This document shows, in pieces, positions 18,947 through 28,707 of a stretch of 64,000 nucleotides of DNA. Origin of the DNA: Ostrinia nubilalis. Lineage: Eukaryota; Arthropoda; Insecta; Lepidoptera; Crambidae. Made by a program: the position numbers and the translations under genes. The notes beneath the pieces were generated by a model. That model did not search any database. It saw nothing but the letters and a program-made list of their open reading frames with translations, and had not been told where the DNA came from. The number at the start of each line of letters is the position of its first letter. The stretch's first letter is position 1. Where the stretch lies: positions 12,648,001-12,712,000 of the forward strand of contig NC_087096.1 in assembly GCF_963855985.1 (NCBI RefSeq). Direction: 5' to 3'.

Positions 18947-19300
18947 GCCGAGGTTCGAGCCTACCGTGGCGCCCTCAGGCCGCGTCCGTAGTCCCCCTCG
19001 ATCGGGCCCACTAGAGTGAGCCCACCGTAGGCTGGACTTTGGTCCAACACCGCGGTGGGCAACCCTCTAGTTGGGTTCGCCACTGATCGGGCGCCTTATG
19101 CGCTCGATACGGCCCGATCGCGAACGTCGGTCTGCGACCGACGCGGACAAGCCTGGGCTTCGCTTCGCGAAGCCCACACTCGGCCTCGTCGGCATGCGCA
19201 CCGACGATCGCCAAACGGCTAGAGCACCTTCTGTACTCGGCACTCTGCCCGGTGAAGCTGGAAAAGCTCGTCAAACTACCAGCGCGCGTCCCTTCAAAAA
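18947..19300 (+). other. GC-rich LINE 3' untranslated region
   Basis: This is markedly GC-rich text between the ORF2 stop and the tandem repeats. The small frames on both strands lack homology and look like effects of composition. Confidence 0.6.
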
Positions 19301-19301
19301 A

Positions 19302-20140
19302 ATCATCTAGCACTAAACTGCTTGAAAAGACAAATCCAACGAACCCAAACTCGATGAGTTTTTGCCTTTTCGTTTAGGATTTCCTATGGCCACCTCCTAA
19401 ATCCATCATCAGAACCCTGGACATCATCTAGCACTAAACTGCTCGAAAAGACAAAGCCAACGAACCCAAACTCGATGCGATTCCGCCGTTTCGTTTAGGA
19501 GTTCCTATGGTCACCTCCCTAATCCATCATCAGGACCCTGGACATCATCTAGCACTAAACTGTTCGGAAAGACAAAGCCAACGAACCCAAACTCGATGCG
19601 ATTCCGCCGTTTCGTTTAAGAGTTCCTATGGCTACCTCCTGACTCCATCATCAGGGCCTTGGACATCATCTAGCACTAAACTGCTCGAAAAGAAAAATCC
19701 AACGAACCCAAACTCGATGAGTTTCTGCCGTTTCGTTTAGGAGTTCCTATGGCCATCTTCCTAATTCATCATCAGGACCCTGGACATCATCTAGCACTAA
19801 ACTGCTCGAAAAGACAAATCCAACGTACCCAAACTCGATGCGATTCCGCCGTTTCGCTTAGGAGTTCCTATGACCACCTCCTGACTCCATCATCAGGACC
19901 CTGGACATCATCTAGCACTAAACTGCTCGAAAAGAAAAATCCAACGAACCCAAACTCGATGCGATTCCGCCGTTTCGTTTAGGAGTTCCTATGGTCACCT
20001 CCCTAATCCATCATCAGGACCCTGGAAATCATCTAGCACTAAACTGCTCGAAAAGACAAATCCAACGATCTCAAACTCGATGCGATTCAGCCGTTTCGTT
20101 TAGGAGTTCCTATGGCCACCTCTTGACTCCATCATCAGAC
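19302..20140 (+). repeat. Seven 121-bp tandem repeats in the LINE 3' UTR
   Basis: The landmark ATCATCTAGCACTAAACTG recurs near 19302, 19423, 19544, 19665, 19786, 19907 and 20028, a constant 121-base step; the last copy is slightly short. Copies differ by a few bases each, so the array is not brand new. Open frames of about 77 codons inside it repeat every two units and are by-products of the repeat. Confidence 0.92.
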
Positions 20141-20300
20141 CAGCTCAATGGTACCATAACATTGCATTGTCATCGTACTTACATAAGTATACCAAATTTG
20201 AGCTCAATCGGTTGAGGAGAAGTGGTCTTAAATTCAGTTGCAAGATTTGTCCCACACATACTAACAAGTGAAGTCAATATAAAGCTTGTAAAAATTGGTA
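20141..20300 (+). repeat. LINE 3' tail
   Basis: It contains AGCTCAATCGGTTGAGGAG and CAAGATTTGTCCCACACATA, text familiar from 3' ends of lepidopteran non-LTR elements, and ends before the hAT subterminal repeats. Confidence 0.6.
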
Positions 20301-20589
20301 CTAGATGGCATTATAAAGGTAAATCAAGCTGTTATGCCTTACATATAAATGTAATGCTATACAAAAAATAATTGAAACTGCCTACATCCGAAACTTTTAA
20401 ATCGGTTACGGTTACGGATATTTTTTTATTTCGGATTTCCGAAAGTTTCGGTTACGTTTACGGATATTCATAACATCACTGGTTTATACCCATTTAATTA
20501 GGTAAATGCGGGTTTATACGCTCGTATGTAAACGCAATTTTATTAATAAGCGGTTTATGTAATTTATGGATAACTTTAAGTAAAGGAAA

Positions 20590-20665
20590 CAGGATAAGTT
20601 ATGAACAATTTTCATGCGCAATTTTTATAGTCATTAAATAAAATAGAAAGTGAGCTTTAAATCGG
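20590..20665. repeat. Dispersed repeat, copy A
   Basis: The block ending ATAGAAAGTGAGCTTTAAAT occurs here and again at 23035-23102 with similar upstream text (gaacaattttcat...aatttttata). No function was recognised. Confidence 0.7.
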
Positions 20666-20708
20666 GTCAGGTAGAAGATTAAAAGCATTAAGCAATAATA
20701 ATATATTA

Positions 20709-21624
20709 CTTAGGGGAAGCCCGGGCAGCACGAATACCTTAAGAAAAGTGGCAAAAAAACCACATAAATATGCAATCAACAACAGTCTATTAATTAATAA
20801 TTTGTATCTTAGGTAATCATCTTTGGAATTGTAAAGAATAAACTTAGAAACTTGAACAAATTCTACAATAAAAATGACATTAAAAAAAAATTCCAATTAT
20901 CCATTTTGCCCGACCCCCCTGGGCAAGACGGATATGTATAGTAATAACTGCTTTAATCATTGCAATCATCACAATAATAACTGCCTATGCCTGAATGTAA
21001 GGTACAATCCTCGTGTGCCCACTTCTTGCATTGATTGCACTCTATCCAATACTCGGTAGGTGGTTCAGTGTATTTCTTCTGAGCACACAACATAAATATT
21101 TTGTTTTCTCCATCTGATTTTTATTTTTGGTCATTTTTCCTCTTGACAAGTCTTGTTTGGAAGTTCTTGTTTTCAGATGTGTGGTTTTGTTAGGGCCTGC
21201 TATTCAGTTATGGCTGTCTTTACCTATCCGTTTTGCCCATATCCGTCTTGCCCAAAGCTCCAATATTTAAAAGTTGTATACCCACCCGTTAAATTTCTAC
21301 CGGTGAAAAAAAGCAACACACACAAATTAAACTTAATTTAACATGCAATCAACTAAACAGAGTCTATAAGTCAACACTTAATACGTAATACAAGAAATCA
21401 ACACACATACCTTGACAAAAATCGTAAGAAAACAGCCAAAAACTTTTGATTTCGAATTGACAAAAAGTTCACGCACGTATTGTTTTGGTGGAACTATCAT
21501 GGCGTGGCTGTGTTGCTGTTATACAGACCCGCAAACGTCCAGTAGCGTCATGTGTTGTAAGTTTTTAGTAAAATCGATTATTCTTCTTACCCACATTATG
21601 CTTCTTGCCCGGGCTTCCCCTACC
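20709..21624. mobile_element. Pogo-like DNA transposon remnant, 916 bp
   Basis: TAGGGGAAGCCCGGGCA near the left end and TGCCCGGGCTTCCCCTA near the right end are inverted repeats, with TA just outside each (20707-20708, 21625-21626). The interior contains a minus-strand transposase C-terminus (20962-21117) and two related internal blocks with TTTTGCCC and GGCAAGACGGATAT or its inverse. Most of the transposase is missing. Confidence 0.75.
20962..21117 (-). pseudogene. PHD-like C-terminus of a pogo/jerky-type transposase
   Basis: The minus strand encodes about 52 residues including YWIECNQCKKWAHEDCT and then SYYCDDC. The CxxC...HxxC...CxxC spacing and the WIxCxxCxxWAHxxC signature match the PHD-like zinc finger found at the C-terminus of many insect pogo/Tigger (DDE_1) transposases. 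The frame closes upstream, so only the finger remains. Location within TA-flanked inverted repeats supports a transposon origin rather than a host chromatin gene. Confidence 0.72.
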
Positions 21625-21718
21625 TAGCTATGTGTTTTGTAATTTATTTCGTTTTGTAGCCGCTACTTATACGAGTATGAAGTAAAACCAAAAATTTGCA
21701 GTTCTGCTCACTCGAATA

Positions 21719-21908
21719 TACAGGGTGAAATTTTGTAATGCCACCTGGAGGGAAAGTACTCTTAATATTGTAGATAGAAAATTTTTCTCAAAGAAAACAT
21801 TCCTTTATTTTTGAAAAGAAATAGAACTGCATTCAAAGATTTCCAAAAATTTGCTTGCCACACCCGGGAATCGAACCAACTAAAATCTGTTAAAAATTAC
21901 ACCCTGTA
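21719..21908. mobile_element. CAGGGTG-ended MITE with tRNA-like B box
   Basis: TACAGGGTGAAATTTTGTAA at the left and AAAATTACACCCTGTA at the right form inverted ends with TA. Near the right end the minus strand reads GGTTCGATTCCCGGGTGTGG, which contains a match to the RNA polymerase III B box, as in tRNA T-arms. No A box was recognised. Confidence 0.75.
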
Positions 21909-22323
21909 TTTTTATATTTTTTATTACATCGATCGTTAAGGTTAAGTATAAGGATGAAATCTCTCTAACAAACTTGATAAATCAAATGAAAGGAAAACCA
22001 TGAAATCTTTAATTATTATAATTATGTTACAGAAAATTGTATGGTATGGTAGTGAATTTTCGAAAAAATTTCGAAAATTTAGTAACAAATAACAATTTAT
22101 CATGGATTTTATGACAGTTTTATTTGTACTTCAGAATGATAGAGTTGTAAAATATTTAAAACGGGTCGAAAAGATCGCACGAGCTGTAAAAGTGTTAGAC
22201 GAAGTTTCCCAACGAAAGAGGTAAAAGTTCTCCGAAACAATGAAGTGGGACTTTATTTTTGTGCTGCCCTGGATTAGCTTCCGAACTGTCTTGCAATATT
22301 GCTTGGACGAGAGAGATGGTTCT
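21909..22323. other. No gene seen
   Basis: AT-rich sequence between two small elements. No coding or structural signal was recognised on either strand. Confidence 0.4.
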
Positions 22324-22526
22324 GTACCTCTATTACGAAAAACTTTCGAGTTCGTTTCGTTGCGTATTCAAAGTGCCATCGAAAAATTTTGTATGAAAAA
22401 TTAAACAGCGCCCCCTATATTATAGCCGCCCTAGGGGGCGCTGTTTAATTTTTCATACAAAATTTTTCGATGACACTTTGAATACGCAAACGAAACGAAC
22501 TCGAAAGTTTTTCGTAATAGAGGTAC
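22324..22526. repeat. Near-perfect 203-bp hairpin
   Basis: Left arm GTACCTCTATTACGAAAAAC... and right arm ...GTTTTTCGTAATAGAGGTAC are inverse over about 90 bases each, meeting at CAGCGCCCCC / GGGGGCGCTG. Only a few bases differ between arms, so it is either young or held by gene conversion. It is probably a foldback MITE. Confidence 0.88.
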
Positions 22527-22914
22527 TGGTATCGGATTTTCGAAATTGGGTTTTCTTATGTTGCACAGTTTGATTAAATCATAATATACTGAGATAAAAT
22601 AAAAAAATCCATGAAATGATTTATTGGTATTGTTTAACTATATTTCACCAATGAAACAAAATTATACACGAAATGATACATAATTAATTCGGGAAGATAA
22701 TGTTCAACAATAGCTAAGTAGGTACAACATTTTTTTTTTAAGAAATGCTTTGCGCGCCTCGTTTCGGTGCTTAGCTTGAGTACTTATTCTATGCAATAAA
22801 ACCATAATAACTTAAACTCACTATTGAGAATTACAATTTTCTTTGAAGATGCGAAGATACGATTCGGTTACGGAGATTTTTCTAAAAGCTGGCCCACATT
22901 ATTTTAGTGAGTCG

Positions 22915-23215
22915 ATACCGATACCAAATACCTACGTTTGCTTTAAGTAAAGCACTAGCGGCAGACAGTACTTGTAGAGCAGTCAGTTCATTTTTTTCAC
23001 TGTCGGTCATCGAATAAAATAAAACACCATAAGTCACGAACAATTTCATACGTAATTTTTATACTCTTGAAACTATTAAATAATAGAAAGTGAGCTTTAA
23101 ATAGACAATACCGATACCGAATTCGTTTCGTTTGCTTTAAGTTAAGCACTAGTGGCAGCCAGTACTTTTAAGAGTTGTTAGTTCGTTTTGTTTCACTGTC
23201 GGTCGTCGAGTCGGA
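22915..23215. repeat. Direct duplication of a roughly 110-bp block
   Basis: The text TACCGATACC...TTTGCTTTAAGT(A/T)AAGCACTAG(C/T)GGCAG...CACTGTCGGTC occurs at 22915-23012 and 23105-23213. Between the copies lies copy B of the dispersed block seen at 20590 (23035-23102). Confidence 0.75.
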
Positions 23216-25546
23216 CCATTTGCCGGCATTCTTTCCATCATCGTAGCTAAATGTACTTTTGTAAGGCGACAGACAGACTATTGGATTAAAGAAAACTGTT
23301 TGGAAAATCTGATAAAAAAAAACTGTTTTGATTGCAATTTAGACAAATCAAATTTAATTTATCACACTGTTGACAATAAATTAATGTATTTTGTTAGGGC
23401 TAATTTCAAACTGTCCTAATATCTTTTAATGGCTGAATTATTTTTGTACAATAAAGAGTAATCAAAATAAAAAATCTTTTAGATAGGTAATTACCAACAA
23501 AATATTTTAAAATTAGTTCAGAAAATATCAAATGGGAAAGTATGAATCTATCTTACTCATAGTTACCAAAAGATTAGATTTAGATTTAATAATCTATCAC
23601 AACATGTTCAATTTCAAAAGCGAAATGAGCAGTAGGTACGTATCTTTCAGTTCTAAAGAAGTCAGTTACTGAAACTTGTACAGAAACTCTACAGCCCGTA
23701 ATGAAATACATCGGGCGAGCGCTCCCATATGAAATACTGGTCGGGACTCAATGGAAAAATGTGATTCGTTTATAACTCTTTTAGGTCGGCTGCCTGGATT
23801 TATGTAGCGAGGAAATCGGCTGCTTTTCCTTCTTCTACTACGTAAATCATTTTCACATCGCAGCGCGGCTGTAAGGTACAGGCCGTTTTGTGCAGTGGCG
23901 GTCAATGAAAGTGCACAAGTTATTAATTTGTGGGGATGAAAATATTTTAGGAGGGTTGCAAGAAATATCAGAATTATTAAGCGACATATGACAAAATGTG
24001 TGTCAACAGTAATCGTACAATGTTTCTTACGTGCGCAAAGAGCTAGTTTATGTTTGTTGTATGGAATTTGCGCTTCTGCATGCATGATTCGTGTTACATT
24101 AAACTTTATACTACTAATTTGAAAATTTTGGCTATTTTACACATTACACAAAAAAAAGGAACCTATATTAGTATAGAAAGCATTTCTTAATCTATCAAAA
24201 ATGATTTGCTGTTCTTCGCTTCTAAACTAATATAATTTAAAATAAATTAAACTAGGTAAATACTTTTAATCAATTTACATATTCTTAAAAGCATACACGA
24301 GGTGGTCTACTTTCTTCTAGTCATTAGTGTAATCCGTATCGCTATTTCTAAGTTTTCGCGAAACCCTTAGCGAATCGATAGGCTTTCTAAGTAATCAACC
24401 TTAATAGTCATAATCTCATAAGTCCTTCCGAGCGGACTCCGGATCTAGTCTTAGAATAGTCGCGTCAACAGGTTTCATATCGTAAATAGCTGCAGTAGGT
24501 TTATTTAGGCTGAGTTGTATTGCTTTATTTTAATAACTATAACCATGATCGGTTTTTTTATGGAGTTGGACAGACTTTTGACGTTTGTTGTAATTAAAGT
24601 AAGTTTTCTTAGCCGTTACTGTATACTATAACTCTTTTAGCTCTAAAAAACTCGGTACAATTAATACTGATGCACTGGCCTATCACTATGTAAAGAGAAT
24701 ACTGGCCCGTATGATTGTAACAAATGGTTTGTGAAAAATTAAATTGAAGGTATTTTCATAAATAAAACAGTGCTTTTGATACTTACACAAACAAGGATAA
24801 AAATAATTGTCCTATCATAAATTACTATCACTGTAATGAAAGTTAAATTGTAACATCTTAATAAAATGTGCAAAAGGTACGTTTCCATGACTTTACTTAT
24901 TATAATTTATGAATAACGGTCTTTCTGTGCCATTCTCTGGTGCTCGGATGTAGCCCTGCTTGTTATGGTAATGATTTAATAATAATATGTCATTTAGAAA
25001 GGCGTCGATAGACTTATTAGCTAGTTAATGGTCACGATGGAAAATAGAATTTCAATGCCGTAGGATATACTGCCATTAAAATGCAATGGCTTGAGGTCTA
25101 AACCAAACAAATGAGATGAGTTTAATAACCAAGAAATTTATACAGTCGCGGCTTAGGTACTAAATCTCAAAATACCTTTTTAAGGCCAAAAGCTTCCTCG
25201 TTGTGGATAAAAAATGTAAGTCGGGTCAGTGGCACACATTTTCTACACCAAAAATTAATTAAAAAAAATGTGTGCACTTTTATTGCACTACACTATACTA
25301 ACACATTCGTAGGTCTTATTTGCCAATTTGGCGTGTTTCTGCAAAAACCTAGGCGTTTTGCTTCTGGCTAGAAAGGTTGTGCCGGGACAAATTCCAGCGA
25401 TGTAACCCTGTTTCCTGCCAAATCGTACTAAATCGGGTTTGCGCGAATCGTTAGTTGCAAGTTTTCTGTGCAGGAGTATTAGATATTGTGGTCTATTTGT
25501 CTTAGCTCTAATGCCTTTAGATGTTTGAAACTGATGTATTTTTGGG
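23216..25546. other. AT-rich region, one unassigned ORF
   Basis: A 139-codon open frame lies on the minus strand at 23666-24085. It has no recognised domain; its N-terminal third has one hydrophobic stretch (about residues 30-50). Its downstream half is richer in GC than the surroundings. I cannot tell whether it is real. The remainder, including 24100-25546, shows no gene. Confidence 0.4.
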
Positions 25547-25682
25547 TACAGTCAGCGTCAAATAGTTCGCGACACCCAAAGAGGCCTTTTTATAGACAAG
25601 TTGACAACACAAGCTAATTCCAATTGTAACAAAGACGTGTTGAGAACTTTTTGGCTACTTTGGGTGTCACGAACTTACAGTA
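25547..25682. mobile_element. GTCAGCGTCAAA MITE, copy 1
   Basis: It starts TACAGTCAGCGTCAAATAG and contains CAATTGTAACAAAGACGTGT and ACTTTGGGTGTCACGAACTT. The same layout is found at 48347-48489 and 59323-59448. The right end of this copy is degraded. Confidence 0.78.
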
Positions 25683-26297
25683 ATTACTTGCTTGCAATAT
25701 TTTTTTCACAGAATTTTAAACTTTCGCGTTCTATTTCGACTTATAATAGAAAGACGCAGGTCTCTTAACGAAACATTAGCATAAGCCCGCCCGAACGGTC
25801 GACGCCGCGAGCCGCCACACAGTGGTCCCGATTTAATAAAACATGGACATTGATGCTAGAGGCACGAAAATTTTTTTGATGGTTACTGCTATGATAACTA
25901 ATAAGGCAAAAAAATATTACAATCCTACGACGTCTATTTCGTAGTAAAAAAAAATATATACATATTTTTTGTATGGAAGAAATTACGTTTCTGTCAATTT
26001 TTCGAAATTCTTTAACGATGTCAAGATGCCGATCACACATGTTATAAAACAAGTGATTCTGAGTATTTCATGCGAAGATACTTGTCACTTATCTCTGCGT
26101 ACTTTTGAGTTATCGAGGGTTGAAAAATCGATTTTTTTATGTTAAATATTTCCACGAAAAATTGCCAGAATTACAATATGGTGTATAAGGGACACCTTTG
26201 ATGACACATAACAACGACTCGCACTCGCGCGCGCTCGTATGCATCAACTTTTACTAAAATAAAAAAATAAAAAGGGAAATACTTAATACAACGTTGT

Positions 26298-26475
26298 ATG
26301 TATAGGTCCGCTGGCCGTCAAAAAGTAGCTTATACGAGAGGTTGCCCAATTTACAATATGTCCATCATTGATAACTCACACAAATATCGTCTCTCTCTGA
26401 AGGATAACAAGTTTTTTTTGTTTCCAGAAGCTCTTGATAGGATGGAAGCCCATAAATACTCTCTGAAGCGAGAAT
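26298..26475 (+). pseudogene. Arm-encoded unknown ORF, left copy
   Basis: From the ATG at 26298 the frame gives MYRSAGRQKVAYTRGCPIYN and ends after about 58 codons. The inverse copy in the right arm (27453-27719) stays open for 88 codons. I do not recognise the protein. Confidence 0.4.
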
Positions 26476-26579
26476 GAATCTCAAATTGCGATATTATTGC
26501 CATTTTGACAAATTACATGATGTAACTAGCGCTAACGTTCAGGTAGACACAGTTTTAAGTTAAAAGATTGTCTACTATT

Positions 26580-26876
26580 TCACACTGTTTTTCGTTTTGG
26601 AACAGTTCTTTGATTATAGGTAGTCGCTAATTTCGTTTTGTTAGACTCTTTCAGTTTGGCACATAAAGCGTAAACTAATTCCTCCTCAGAATGATTTATA
26701 AGTGTTAGAGAGCGCCTCTTATTCTGCAGAAGAAGAATTTTGCATAAATCTTCAAAAGGTTTTTTATTTATACCAGAAGTCGATGGTTGCACATCTACTT
26801 CCGCAGTCTCATCAACTGGAGCGTTTTCCTCAGTATTAACGTTGTCTATGCGTTGTGTTAACTCGGTAAAAAACAT
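26580..26876 (-). pseudogene. Transposase N-terminal remnant in Transib-like element, left arm
   Basis: This 98-codon frame reads MFFTELTQRIDNVNTEE, then VDVQPSTSGINKKPFEDL, then NHSEEELVYALCAKLKES. The KPFEDL...SEEELxYA pattern resembles N-terminal segments of insect transposon proteins; linking it to Transib is inference from its location. The frame ends at a stop without a catalytic domain. Confidence 0.5.
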
Positions 26877-27122
26877 TGTTTAAATCTATATTTTTACAAT
26901 TCGGCCAGACCATTTCAGACTAAAATGACGAACGTATTGGCATTGAATTGTCTTCCGAAGATTTGAGTAATTATCAAATCATTAAGTCGTAATTTTACAA
27001 GAAATATATCAAAGATAATATGGTCTGCTTCCAGCAGAGCCCAAAAGACATTTTTGCACCAGAATTCGCATTGGCTAGACTCTGAAATTGTCTGGCCGAA
27101 TTGTAAAAATATAGATTTAAAC

Positions 27123-27258
27123 AATGTTTTTTACCGAGTTAACACAACGCATAGACAACGATAATACTGAGGAAAACGCTCCAGTTGATGAGACTGCGGA
27201 AGTAGATGTGCAACCATCGACTTTTAGTATAAATAAAAAACCTTTTGAAGATTTATGA
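27123..27258 (+). pseudogene. Transposase N-terminal remnant, right arm
   Basis: This is the mirror copy of 26580-26876. It starts with the same residues from an ATG at 27123 but stops at 27256-27258. Beyond that a GAAGAA run (27275-27296) marks local slippage differences between arms. Confidence 0.5.
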
Positions 27259-27452
27259 AAAATTCTTCTTCTGAAGAAAGAAGAAGAAGAAGAAGAGGCG
27301 CTCTCTAACACTTTTAGATCATTCTGAGGAGGAATTAGTTTACGCTTTATGTGCTAAACTGAAAGAGTCTAACAAAACGAAATTAGCGACTACCTATAAT
27401 AATCAAAGAACTGTTCCAAAAAGAAGAACAGTGTGAAATAGTAGACAATTTT

Positions 27453-27719
27453 TTAACTTAAAACTGTGTCTACCTGAAGATAAACGTTAGCGCTAGTTAC
27501 ATCATGTAATTTGTCAAAATGGCAATATCGCAATTTGAGATTCATTCTCGCTTCAGAGAGTATAAGGGCTTCCATCCTATCAAGAGCTTCTGAAAACAAA
27601 AAAAACTTGTTATCCTTCAGAGAGAGACGATATTTGTGTGAGTTATCAATGATGGACATATTGTAAATTGGGCAACCTCTCGTATAAGCTACTTTTTGAC
27701 GGCCAGCGGACCTATACAT
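27453..27719 (-). pseudogene. Arm-encoded unknown ORF, right copy
   Basis: An 88-codon frame starts MYRSAGRQKVAYTRGCPIYN and runs through LSLKDNKFFLFSEALDRMEA. It is the mirror copy of 26298-26475, longer because it lacks the indel seen there. No domain was recognised. Confidence 0.4.
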
Positions 27720-28203
27720 ACAACGTTGTATTAAGTATTTCCCTTATTTTTTTTTATTTTAGTAAAAGTTGATGCATACGAGCGCGCGCGATTGCGAGTC
27801 GTTGTTATGTGTCATCAAAGGTGTCCCTTATACACCATATTGTAATTCTGGCAATTTTTCGTGGAAATATTTAACATAAAAAAATCGATTTTTCAACCCT
27901 CGATAACTCAAAAGTACGCAGAGATAAGTGACAAGTATCTTCGCATGAAATACTCAGAATCACTTGTTTTATAACATGTGTGATCGGCATCTTGACATCG
28001 TTAAAGAATTTCGAAAAATTGACAGAAACGTAATTTCTTCCATACAAAAAATATGTATATATTTTTTTTTACTACGAAATAGACGTCGTAGGATTGTAAT
28101 ATTTTTTTGCCTTATTAGTTATCATAGCAGTAATCATCAAAAAAAATTTCGTGCCTCTAGCATCAATGTCCATGTTTTATTAAATCGGGACCACCGTGCG
28201 CCA

Positions 28204-28593
28204 GTCTGCTTGTGACCACGGCTGCAGCATAACAAAAAAATATTGTCTAAAATTGAACTCAAGACCGCAGTGATTTTTCAACCGATGCAGTATAGGCATA
28301 CAATATATCTTCTCTAATCCTCCCCAAATATGGTTGTTTACATTCCAAACACTAACAAGACAAAAGGCACAAATACCTTAGGAACGCCTCAGGTTATTAG
28401 ACAGGAATTTAACTAATTAGGTAAAGCTTTTGCTTCATTAAAGCGATAATAGGATTGTGGTATTGCTTCTAAAATACTCAATAGGCTTTGACAAGAGTTA
28501 ATTGCAAATCTCTGTTAACCTATTTAAATTGAATCATTTGGTTAGTGAAGGTTTTAGAGTAAGTATTTATTTGATACTGACAAGTTACGAGAT
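28204..28593. other. No gene seen
   Basis: Sequence to the right of the Transib-like element. No coding or repeat structure was recognised. Confidence 0.4.
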
Positions 28594-28707
28594 TAAGGCT
28601 GAGTTGCACCATCTTATTTTAACTTTAACAAACGTCAAAATTCTGTAAAATCCAAACAAAAACACCGGTTATTGTTAAAGTTAGGTGGTGCAGCAACTCA
28701 GCCTTAA
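28594..28707. mobile_element. GGCTGAGTTGCACCA MITE, copy 1
   Basis: Left end AAGGCTGAGTTGCACCATCT and right end AGGTGGTGCAGCAACTCAGCCTT are inverted repeats; the interior has ACACCGGTTATTGTTAAAG. Other copies are at 30122-30646 (interrupted) and 62631-62730. Confidence 0.8.

Larger units (their letters stand above)
17489..20481. mobile_element. hAT-like element, 2,993 bp, with internal LINE and satellite
   Basis: The 8-bp GTTTATAC flanks both ends exactly (17481-17488, 20482-20489), as for hAT transposons. Ends are imperfect inverted repeats: TAGGGATTTCATGGATAT against CAGTGATGTTATGAATAT. Both subterminal regions (17505-17630 and 20395-20470) carry the hexamer-like repeat CGGTTACGGTTACGGATAT in opposite orientations. 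No hAT transposase was found; the interior is filled by a hairpin, a LINE 3' end and its tandem repeats. Confidence 0.85.
25818..28198. mobile_element. Palindromic Transib-like element, 2,381 bp
   Basis: CGCCA flanks both ends (25813-25817 and 28199-28203), a GC-rich 5-bp duplication. Ends are CACAGTGGTCCCGATT at the left and the inverse of CACGGTGGTCCCGATT at the right; Transib elements have such CAC-starting ends and 5-bp duplications. The two arms (about 25818-26920 and 27080-28198) are inverse to one another over about 1.1 kb, leaving a loop of roughly 160 bases. Each arm carries the same short coding remnants. No RAG1-like catalytic core is present. Confidence 0.85.

Noticed and set aside
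19011..19313. Arginine-rich frames on both strands, up to 100 codons
   Set aside because: Caused by the GC-rich LINE 3' UTR; no homology and no consistent start context.
19507..20215. Three similar 74-77-codon frames that look like a gene family
   Set aside because: They are the 121-bp tandem repeats read through; the period is not a multiple of three, so each frame ends after about two units.
20962..21117. A host PHD-finger gene exon
   Set aside because: It lies inside TA-flanked inverted repeats and its WAHEDC signature is typical of pogo-type transposases.
25765..28215. Pair of 83-95-codon frames with identical N-termini on opposite strands
   Set aside because: They are the outermost parts of the palindromic Transib-like element and start at chance ATGs; no domain.
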